From Undaria pinnatifida (taxonomy: Eukaryota > Sar > Phaeophyceae > Laminariales > Alariaceae), in assembly GCA_012845835.1 (NCBI GenBank), contig JABAKD010000008.1:10447709-10511708 (forward strand): 64,000 nucleotides of DNA. Direction: 5' to 3'. The translations under genes were made by a program, and so were the position numbers. Every line of letters begins with the position of its first letter. Position 1 is the stretch's first letter. The notes beneath the pieces were generated by a model, which was given only the letters and a program-made list of their open reading frames with translations, was not told where the DNA came from and searched no databases. Of the stretch, positions 56,001 through 64,000 are shown one piece after another.

Positions 56001-56781
56001 AGCAATGTCTGCCTGGTCGGTGAAACCCGGCATGCTCCATCCCAGCATTGTAGGCATGCGAGGGTCGATGGCCCTAAGGACTACGGCTATGCATGGAATG
56101 AGTAGCTCCCCCCCCCCGGTCCCCGTCCCGATAACATCGAAGAAAACAATAGTATACGTTGACGAGAGGTTGTCAAGCAAAAATCTCCTCTCTCCCTCCC
56201 TCCCTCCCTCCCTCCACGCCATTCAGCGTAGGTAGCCATACCCTGTAGTACACTATACCTTGAGGATGGGTTGCCAAGCTCAAATTCCTCAACTTGATCT
56301 CAAGCCCTCGAGATAACGTACGTACTATATTAATACGTGTTGCACATTATCTAATATATGAAGCTGAGCTGACAGTGACCTTGCAACAGCTGAACCGGTG
56401 TTAACGTAAACAAAAGCTGGACTGACGGTTGATCCCAGAAATAAACAACGCTGAGTTGACGTCAAATCTAATGGATGAACGAAGACGCGCTAGAGCGGTG
56501 CTGCGATGATTTCCAGCTTGAGTTGACAACGTGTGCTCAAAAAACGTTTCATTTTTTTTTTTTTCTTCGTTATGGTCACGGTCCACGACTGTACCATCAG
56601 GGGGAGGAGGCAGGGGGGGCAGGGCCTGCGCTCGTCGTGTGCACATGTATAACATGTGCACGCACACGTGCATACATAATATACACACGCTAGAACTGTT
56701 ATGCCGAGACAACTCATAGTGTAGATCGTGCAGGTCATACTGGTATGAAATAGGGGCAGGGGGATTTGAGGGGCGGCGTGG

Positions 56782-57053
56782 ACGCGTGCTACGATAGAGG
56801 TTTATAGCAGTTTTCGTGTGAAATGGTTTCTGAACGACGGGGTGCTCCTTGTCCCAAAATCGTTGGAAAATACGCCCCCTTAATTTTTGCATGATCTCTC
56901 GTTGTTGTGCCTAGGCCATGGGATTTTTCATCCGGTACTCGTAGCAGAAGTTTTACTTTTTCTCCAGATCCTTTTTTTGGGAGAGGTCTTTCAGCTCCCA
57001 AACTGGGGGAACCTCAGAAAAAAAGTGGTGCACCTCGCGACCGTAGCACGCGT
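56782..57053 (+). mobile_element. TIR-2 family MITE, best copy
   Basis: Perfect 12-bp termini ACGCGTGCTACG / CGTAGCACGCGT, flanked by CGTGG on both sides (56777-56781 and 57054-57058), a 5-bp target duplication. 272 bp, no ORF of note. Confidence 0.85.
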
Positions 57054-57479
57054 CGTGGGGTGGGGGGGGGGGGAAGTGAGGAAAGTGTACTCTTTCGGGG
57101 TCATCCCACGCTTGGAGTGCAAGAAGATTCTAAGAAGTTTCTGAGCGCTACTCTAGCATGATGAGCTAGCTCAATATCTCACATTCGAAACATGACTTTG
57201 AAGACGTTCGCTCGGGCGACCCGACCGAACTTTTCTGTGCGCTTGTCCTGAACCAAACATCATGCTCGTAAACCTACCATTACCCACCGATAGGTCCTCA
57301 CTTGGGGAGCTTATCCGGTCAGGTATAGCTTTTTTTGGCTAAATAAATGCGAAACCTGCCGTGGGATGACCCTTCATAGCATAGCTGTAGTCTTGAGACC
57401 ATGGACTCTCGCATCGCTTCTCTGCCGGGACGGAGCACGTCGGGTTTTCACCGACTAGGCAGCAAACATCGCGTGCACC

Positions 57480-58030
57480 AAGCGCGAGGAGCGCCGTGAG
57501 GTGTTCGGCGAGTCGCATGAAGGATGAGCTGCAACTTACTTAGAGCCGCTTGTGAGGCGGACTTCCGCACCTTGTGCGTGCTTTCTTGCATATCGGACGA
57601 CAGCTTCAAATGAATTTACTTGTTTTCTGGCGTGGCCTCTTCCGGAGGTTGTCCTCTCCTCACCCCCCCCCCCCCCCCGCCCCCGCCCCCCTCCCCTCCC
57701 CCACTCCCCTCCCCTCCCCACCCCCCTCCCCTCTGACCCCCCCCCCCCCCCCCCGCGCCCCCCCCCCACTCCCCCCCCCCCTGTTGGGGTCGACGTCGGG
57801 TGGCAACGATGCTGTAAAGCACGCCTCTCACTACATGAGGTAGACCACCAGGGTCCACTGTTTTTTTTTTCTCGTTTTTATGTGTAGGCGGTAGACGAAA
57901 TGGTGGTCGAGTTAGATCATATTGTGCGGAGTGGAAACTTTAACTCCGCGCAGGGTGGATGATATCACGTATTGTGCACATAGCAAGGCACCCACGAGGC
58001 AGTTACAAAGTAACCGCATTGCTAGGGAGG
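57480..58030. repeat. Dispersed repeat V, copy 2, rearranged
   Basis: 57490-57640 is inverted relative to copy 1, while 57820-58020 is direct. A C-rich tract separates them. Internal inversion or foldback structure is likely. Confidence 0.65.
57660..57785. repeat. Poly-C-rich tract
   Basis: C runs up to about 16 bp with occasional T, G or A. Compositional ORFs only. Confidence 0.95.
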
Positions 58031-58240
58031 AGGGGAATGGGAAAGGGGTGGGGGGGCGAGTGGAAGGAGGGGAGTAGAGAGTGGAGCGCGAGGGGAGAGG
58101 ACGTGGACGCGTGCGGAGTGCAGGGGCGGGGAGTCGCGGCGGGGGGGTGTTCGGGGGGGAAGGAGTGACGGGGGGTGGGAAGGGGGAGTGGGGGGTGGAG
58201 GCGGGGGGCGGGGAGGAGGGCGAAAGTCGTCTGCGCACTC
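58031..58240. repeat. G-rich purine tract
   Basis: GGGAGGGG and GGGGTGGGG words throughout. Potential G-quadruplex on the plus strand. 58240-59090 beyond it is unrecognised. Confidence 0.85.
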
Positions 58241-59109
58241 GTTTCTTTGCGGTTTTCGCTGTCGTTCGAAAAGGGTTCGCACACCGGAAAGTAGAGTACT
58301 TCAACCCAGGGTACGAGAGGCTGATGATGATGTCCCCGAAACCCTTTATATTCGGTGTGGAGGCGTTATCGTTCCTTTGAAAGAGGAGCCCCCACCCTTT
58401 GAGTCATAGAAGAGCTGTAAATGAACCATGAAGATGAGGATTAGGGTAGACTAATAGCTATAATGATCAGATGTAGGGGGAAAAAGAGTAGTAGATGCAA
58501 TGAGAAGCTGTGGGGAAAGGAAATAATGGGGAAATGGAAGGCAAAAGGTCATAGATACTGCAAGCACTGCTTTGTGGAAGGATATTCGATCAACGTCGGA
58601 ACGGCATCTAGGTTATAATACCTGGTATTGTCGTGGGGAAAAAGCAACAATAATGACAACGAACTGTCACCGCGTGTGCGTGAGTGGTCAACACAACCAG
58701 GAAGGGGATATCTTTTCTTTTATTTTCCGTTGGCTTTCTTCTTTTGCTTTCGGGGATGTTTGCGAGCGATCGACGTCGAAGCTCATGATGCACATTTGCC
58801 GGATGGAAAGCAAATCATAGCAGCTGCAGGAGCCATCCCTCTATCGTGCGGTAGAAAATGCACTTTTTGGGTCAAAACGATTTTTTTTCTGGCTCCTCAA
58901 AAGTGTGAAACTATCCGTTGACATGGTTTCAGGACTACCGTACGTAGTGCATAGAAATGTTGGTCGCGGGTTGCGCGCGAACGGATGTGTTCGAACTCAT
59001 GTTTCGGGTGAGAATTGAGCTCCTCGTCTTAGCAGCTCAGAACCTTCTGATGCTCTACTATCGTTGGATGATTCGCATTGGTAGAGGTATCGTGGGATGA
59101 CTCGTATTG

Positions 59110-59195
59110 GCAGAGGTATATTAGTAGCAGTAGTGGTAGTAGTAGTAGTAGTAGGAGTAGGAGTAGTAGTAGTAAAAGTAGTAGTAGTAGTAGCG
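59110..59195. repeat. (GTA)n microsatellite
   Basis: Imperfect AGTAGTAGT run. Preceded by a duplicated CGTTGGATGATTCGCATTGGTAGAGGTAT-like segment (59074 and 59095 areas). Confidence 0.9.
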
Positions 59196-59280
59196 AAACC
59201 GAGGGCCCGTCCCACACTGCCTCATGGTATTGGCATCCGTATACCAGCCTTGGTACGTCAACGTTTTGTTCTAGATGAGC

Positions 59281-59454
59281 TTTTCATGGGCCGGGTCACT
59301 TCTCCCGCGGGTCGGATTGGGCCTGGGTGACCCGACCCGACCCGACCCGACCCGATCCGGCCGGCCTCGCGAGGTTTCGAACACCTCCGGACCCGACCCG
59401 ACTCGTCTCGCCTCGCGAGATTTTTTGGAAACCTCCTGATCCGACCCATGAAAA
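59281..59454. mobile_element. TIR-1 family MITE
   Basis: Ends TTTTCATGGGCCGGGTC and GATCCGACCCATGAAAA. The middle has GACCCGACCCGACCCGACCC and CCTCGCGAGGTTTCGAACAC. Flanks CTAGATGAG and CCAGATCAT may be a decayed target duplication. Confidence 0.75.
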
Positions 59455-59754
59455 CCCAGATCATTTTTACCACGTTCTTGTAAAAAATATATCATTGCCC
59501 CACGCTATTTCCAAGGAGTTTGTCTCCAAAAATAAGGCGTATTTCTAAAGGGGTTAACGTTGAAGCGAGTGTATTCGAAAGCAACAAATGCGGTGGATTT
59601 CGTGATCCAGTAGTGGGCAGTGAGGTAATTTAACTAAAAAAATATGTGTTTTGCCCTCGAGGGTGTGTATTAGCGTGTAGGGGCTGATGTATAAATAGAG
59701 ACGTAATCGCCCTTGGCAAAATCCAGGGGATTCATGTGTGTTCGAAGAGTAAAA

Positions 59755-59840
59755 ACACGCGATCTCGGAGCGTCACGCAGGTTGCAAATATGCTTATCTA
59801 CCCTTAAACTGATCGAACTCACAGCGGACGTGCTTAAAAA
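59755..59840 (+). repeat. LTA-core repeat, degenerate
   Basis: Keeps GTCACGCAGGTTGCAAATAT and GATCGAACTCACAGC, but the reading frame is lost. 59455-60480 otherwise holds no recognisable gene. Confidence 0.5.
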
Positions 59841-60486
59841 ACGCTCTTTTTTTCAAATGCTTCGATAAAAGCACGCAATTTTTCTGTTTGTTCTTGCAAA
59901 AATCGTTTGGTTCCATATATATGTGCGGTAGGTAACCCCTTTTAAGGAACCCCGCGATAAGGGAAAACGTTATACCAGCTATATGGGATGTCATATTCCT
60001 ACGCACCGTATTTTACCAATTATAGGGACCTAGTCCCTTACCACAGTGGACGGAACACTCAGCAAGGAACCCCAGGTACCTTAAAATGGGCCAATCACTG
60101 CTGTTGTCTCCCGCTGTCAAAACGCCACACAGTTTGACTAAAAAACGAGTTATTATGTACTCCCAAAGCGAGCTAGATGATGATGTCAGCTCCCAGAAGT
60201 GCCAAAAACTGAACACGGACGTCGGCACATAGGGGTTAGTTGACGATGCGTCGATGGCTGATTCAACGTTATGTGTCACGGTACTCCGAGTGGGGAATGC
60301 GTGGTTGGCTGGTGTTGGGAAGCGTGCTCCTCATGGGTTCCAGTGTCTTTATCATCTCTCCCATGGCTCGCTGGCTAGACTCAAGGCGTATGCATAAGTT
60401 CTCTACACAGAACGCCACAACACAGAAAGAACAGGGCGAGGCAAGGCAGGGTAGGGCAGGGTAGTGAGATGAGGGGCGTCCTGCTC

Positions 60487-60625
60487 TGTCCCATCATCGT
60501 CACCTACATTATCGCCCATCTATGATGGCCTTGACGTGCGTGTGACCTCTAATGACATATAATACCACGTGGTTTCACCTCAACCATGACGTGGCTTCAC
60601 GTCGAATCTATAAACTACCCTTCTA
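60487..60625 (+). repeat. Dispersed repeat W, copy 2
   Basis: Homologous to the inverse of 47615-47745, with CGCCCATCTATGATGGCC and CAACCATGACGTGG. Confidence 0.65.
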
Positions 60626-60760
60626 CGGAGAGCACTCCGTTACATACGCCCTTTTTTTATCACAAAGGATCTCTCGGTCTGGGCGCACTCTACTAGGATC
60701 GACCAAGGCTACGTGCTACGGTAAGGCAGGGTATACCCCTTTTCTCTACGACTGATTCTA

Positions 60761-61018
60761 CGATAGCTCCCCCTCCCATAAAACCAGCGATTTTCTGAAA
60801 CGAACGCTTCACGGCTGCTCGCTACGAGGAAGGGTGTGCGATTATTATGTGAAATGAAAAAAATATCCTTCAAATCTCTATTTTCTCGTTTGCAAAAGCA
60901 CTGCCGAACGAACGATGACGTCGGGGTGTGCCAAGGGGCACCGTGTTTCAGGAGGTGCGGCCGGGAGCTGGTTTCGAAACCAGAGATTTCGTTAAAGAAA
61001 GGTTAGGGGGGGCTACCG
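60761..61018. mobile_element. Small TIR element, family TIR-3, copy b
   Basis: Ends CGATAGCTCCCCC and GGGGGGCTACCG. Internal homology to 3998-4233 across GACGTCGGGGTGTGCCAAGG and GCCGGGAGCTGGTTTC. Confidence 0.65.
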
Positions 61019-61125
61019 CAGTAAGACTCCTGCCGAGGTTGAGTCACTCGAACGAGTGACTCTGTACCTCACTGAAAACGAGACTATAATAGGCGACTTA
61101 TCCAGTGAAACGTAGCTACAACCAT

Positions 61126-61498
61126 TGATAAGGACTTAGTGGGGTTTTAGTCCGTTTGACCACTTGCAAAAGGTTAACCAATAGCTTACCCAAACTGAGC
61201 CTTATAACACTCTCCCCCCCTGAAACGGCGGGATAGCAGGTCGGCCGGATATACGGGCGGACCTGCCAATTATCCAAGCCGTTTCATTTCCTGGGTATAC
61301 CGCGGACGGTATTTTCAAGTTCGACATGGGGAAAATCTGAAAAAGTTTATTATGGTAGATGTGGGAATTGAACCCACGACCCAAAAAACTCATGGTCTGT
61401 CGACGACGCTATAGTGTTGAGGAGTTGAGTGGGGTATTAGTCCGTTTGACCACTTGCAAAAGGTTAACCAATAGCTTACCAACCTAAGCCTTATAACA
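61126..61498 (-). mobile_element. TRIM element copy E, complete
   Basis: Reverse orientation: 3' repeat, C-run complement of the polypurine tract, internal region with GTGGGAATTGAACCCACGAC and the primer-site complement GGTCTGTCGACGACGC, then a 5' repeat ending at 61498. Confidence 0.88.
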
Positions 61499-61571
61499 TA
61501 ACACCATTCCATAGCGGATTGATAACGTATAGCAAAATTAAAAGAGCGCGAAAAAAATTAAGACCTCAAAG

Positions 61572-61945
61572 TGTTAAGGAATTAGCGGGGCATTAGTCCG
61601 TTTGACCACTTGCAAAAGGTTAACCGATAGCTTACCCAAACTAAGCCTTATAACACTCTTCCCCCCCCTGCAACGGCGGGATAGCAGGTCGGCCGGATAT
61701 ACGGGCGAACCTGTCATTTATCCAAGCCGTTTCATTCCCTGGGGTACCAGGGAGAGTATTTTTCAAGTTCGACATGGCGAAAATCTGAAAAGTTTATTAT
61801 TGTGGATGGTGGGGATCGAACCCACGACCCAAAAAACCCATGGTCTGTCGACAACGCCATTTGTTAAGGAATTAGTGGGGCATTAGTCCGTTTGACCACG
61901 TGCAAAAGGTTAACCGATAGCTTACCCAAACTAAGCCTTGTAACA
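61572..61945 (-). mobile_element. TRIM element copy F, complete
   Basis: 374 bp, ends TGTTAAGG and TAACA, flanked by AAAG on both sides (61568-61571 and 61946-61949), a possible 4-bp target duplication. Organised as copy E. Confidence 0.9.
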
Positions 61946-62089
61946 AAAGTAACCGGGGGGTTACTCGCACGAGTGATCCCGAGCCCCTGCAAACGAATGC
62001 CTCCAAAAATGACCCCCACGTGAAACAAACAAGAGACATGAGAAAGTTGAAACGGAAAATGTAAAGTAAAGAACACGCCAGACAAAAGG

Positions 62090-63315
62090 TTGCTGGCCTT
62101 GCCATAGTTGGTAGAGCTGTATGGGAGAAAATATCGAAAGGGCGAGCTGGAATAATATGGGATAACATAGTCGAGAAAATATGGAAAGATTTTAGGGGGA
62201 GCTAGAAGAGGTACTTACTATAATAGAAAAGTTTGGCGGGTACAAGGCAGAAGTAAAAGAAAGAATACAAGAAAGGGAAAGGTTAGAGCTAAGAAATAAG
62301 GTGAAACAGGATAAACACTTAGAGATATACAATACGGGGGGTTGAGGGAAGATATTGGAATGAAAACGTATCTGCACGGCCCAATGGACTACGCGAAAAA
62401 GCTGAAACTGCGATTTCGTGTAGGGGACCTGGACCTCTCAGAAAGAAGAAAGATATATGCTAGTGTTATAAGGCTCAGTTTGGGTAAGATATCGGTTAAC
62501 CTTTGGCAATTGGTCAAACGGACTAATACCCCACTAATTCCCCAACAAAATAGCGTCGTCGACAGACCATGGGTTTTTGGGTCGTGGGTTCGATCCCCAC
62601 CATCCACAACAATAAACTTTTCAGATTTTCGCCATGTCGAACTTGAAAAATACTCTCCCTGGTATCCCCAGGAAATGAAACGGCTTGGATATTGACAGAG
62701 GTCCGCCGTATATCCGGCCGACCTGCTATCCCGCCGTTTCAGGAGGGGAGAGTGTTATAAGGCTTAGTTTGGGTAAGCTATTGGTTAACCTTTTGCAAGT
62801 GGTCAGACGGACTAATACCCCACTAATTGCCTTAACAAATGGCGTCGTCGGCAGGAGGAGGACGTGGTTACAAATATGTGCCCGTGTGGCACAACAATAG
62901 AGAGTACGGCTCACGTAGTAGGAAAATGTGATATATACAACGAGGAACGGGATGCGCTAGATAGAGGTGGAGATGAGGAAACTAAACGTATGTGACATGG
63001 AAGAGTTTTGTAGACCAAAGAGCAGCGAGAAAGCGATCGCCATCCTACGAGATAGATGGTGGCCGCAGACGGCGAAACAGGACGGGGATAGGATAATCAA
63101 ACAGTTTCTATGTAATATGTTATGGAAACAAGCGTAACGAGCGCCCAAATGTTGGAGGTGCCTCTAGATTAGGAGTAGGAAGGATGCTCCGTCTCGAAAG
63201 GGATGCGTGGTCAAATGGCCAAATGACGAAGTAAGGCAAGCAACAAATGAGTACGCCCCCCCTTAACATGCCCCCCTTAACATGCCCCCCTCCCTATCCC
63301 GTAGCTTTGAACCCC
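62090..63315 (+). pseudogene. LINE 3' end: ORF tail with CCHC motif and 3' UTR, split by a TRIM
   Basis: Segments 62090-62463 and 62856-63315. Frames read KRYLL-like degenerate coding, then EEVLTIIEKFGGYKAEVKER, MDYAKKLKLRFRVGDLDLSE, RRKIYAS, [TRIM], EDVVTNMCPCGTTIESTAHV and VGKCDIYNEERD. After a frame change follow EEFCRPKSSEKAIAILRDRW and a stop at 63138. C-x-C...H...C downstream of the RT domain is a known C-terminal feature of many LINEs. A 3' UTR to GCAAGCAACAAATGAGTA and a C-rich end follow. RT and endonuclease are absent. Confidence 0.75.
62464..62837 (+). mobile_element. TRIM element copy G, inserted in the LINE ORF
   Basis: 374 bp. 5' repeat from 62464, TAGCGTCGTCGACAGACC, GTGGGTTCGATCCCCAC, AGGAGGGGAGAG polypurine tract, 3' repeat 62753-62837. 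It interrupts the LINE reading after RRKIYAS. A further 18 bp of primer-site sequence (62838-62855) precedes the resumed LINE, so the junction has been altered. Confidence 0.9.
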
Positions 63316-63316
63316 T

Positions 63317-63702
63317 GTTCTAAGGCTTAGTTTCGGTCAAGCTATCGGTTAACCTTTTGCAAGTGGTCGAAAGGACTAATACCCAACTAATTCATTAACA
63401 AATGGCGTCGTCGACATACCAAATGTGTTTATGGGTCGTGGGTTCGAATCCCACCATCCATAATAAATACCTGATGAACTTCTTCAGACTTCGCCCATGT
63501 CGAACTTGACAAACACCCTCCCTGGTATCCCCAGGAAATGAAACGGCTTGGATATTGACACGTCCACCCGTATGTCCGGCCGACCTGCTATCCCGCCGTT
63601 TAAGGGGGGGAAAGTGTTATAAGGCTTGGTTTTGGTAAGCTATCGGTTAACGTTTTGCAAGTAAGTGGTCAAACGGACTGATACCCCTCTAATTCCTTAA
63701 CA
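63317..63702 (+). mobile_element. TRIM element copy H, complete
   Basis: 5' repeat 63317-63400 and 3' repeat 63615-63702. TGGCGTCGTCGACATACC, GTGGGTTCGAATCCCACC and a GGGGGGGAAAG polypurine tract. It lies directly after the LINE 3' UTR, as copy A does at 6013. 63703-64000 has nothing recognisable. Confidence 0.9.
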
Positions 63703-64000
63703 CGATCTCTTAGAAGGGGCTAGCAGGTGCTTAGGGAGTTTTTTCCTTTCGGGCACCAAATAGTTTCCAAAATGCGAAATAGAGATCTGGGTGAGCATCT
63801 AAGGATATACTCCCCGTTACGTTGAGTGTGTGCATCAGAGTGCATGGTTGATGGGCTTACTGCATGTTTCACCGTATATAGCCACAACAACGCAACAAAC
63901 CGACTGACGGATCGTGATGCATGGGAGAGCTGTTCGTTGGTGTTGTGTGCTTCGCATGTTTTCGGTTTTCTGGCGAGTCTATCTCCTACCTACCTGCTGT

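Larger units (their letters stand above)
52285..56250. repeat. Diverged C-rich minisatellite family
   Basis: Units of roughly 70-100 bp pair a C run with (A/C)ATCGTAGAGAACCATACC and ATACG(T/A)TGAGGACAGG, then GTCAAGCGTCACC. Many copies at 52290-52450, 53330-53720, 54000-54280, 54780-55530 and 56110-56290. The array is interrupted by an LTR element and a TIR-2 MITE. Confidence 0.8.

Overview
The window is eukaryotic nuclear DNA, very poor in genes and crowded with repeats. The only host gene I can support is a spliced two-exon ankyrin-repeat gene on the minus strand (15600-21104) with a 4.4 kb intron full of dispersed repeats. Its protein style (poly-Gln and poly-Pro N-terminus, then an N-K-F-G-E-S ankyrin block) and the mobile-element content suggest a stramenopile alga. 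The long intron favours a brown alga over a diatom. That placement is inference, with no rRNA or barcode gene to confirm it.

Layout. 1-3842: 3' part of a Ty3/Gypsy chromovirus-like element (copy 1, plus strand). 3843-6450: small TIR elements, a LINE 3' end and a TRIM. 7063-8368: a ~900 bp CATA microsatellite followed by a tRNA-headed SINE. 8755-12070: dispersed repeats, a polypyrimidine tract, a LINE fragment and telomere-like GGGTTAG repeats. 12071-15600: mostly unrecognised, with a 32-bp minisatellite. 15600-21104: the ankyrin gene. 22600-23500: TAC/TAG-rich DNA. 23500-32908: Ty3/Gypsy copy 2 (minus strand), nearly full length with both LTRs, gag with a CCHC knuckle, a degenerate NADAR domain and integrase-chromodomain, but no reverse transcriptase that I can find. 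33176-42940: SINEs, TRIMs, a long hairpin, chimeric Ty3 fragments and many copies of a ~60 bp core that encodes short MS(I/F)D...LTA peptides. 42962-44215: a 10-bp satellite, a 119-bp tandem repeat and a hAT transposase remnant. 45100-50700: tandem repeats, nested MITEs, a foldback and a TRIM. 51088-58240: GAT and C-rich minisatellites, an internally deleted LTR element and MITEs. 59281-63702: MITEs, four more TRIMs and a LINE tail broken by one of them.

The elements form an ecosystem more than a pathway. Autonomous-type remnants (Ty3/Gypsy, LINE, hAT) sit beside non-autonomous families (TRIM, SINE, MITE) that probably depend on such machinery. The two Ty3 copies share lesions (a 1-nt loss between the integrase D and E codons and a TGA in the C-terminal module), so they descend from an already damaged parent. 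The most interesting observations are the NADAR domain inside a retrotransposon, the eight-copy TRIM family whose primer-binding site resembles that of the Ty3 elements, and the dispersed peptide-encoding repeat with in-frame length changes.
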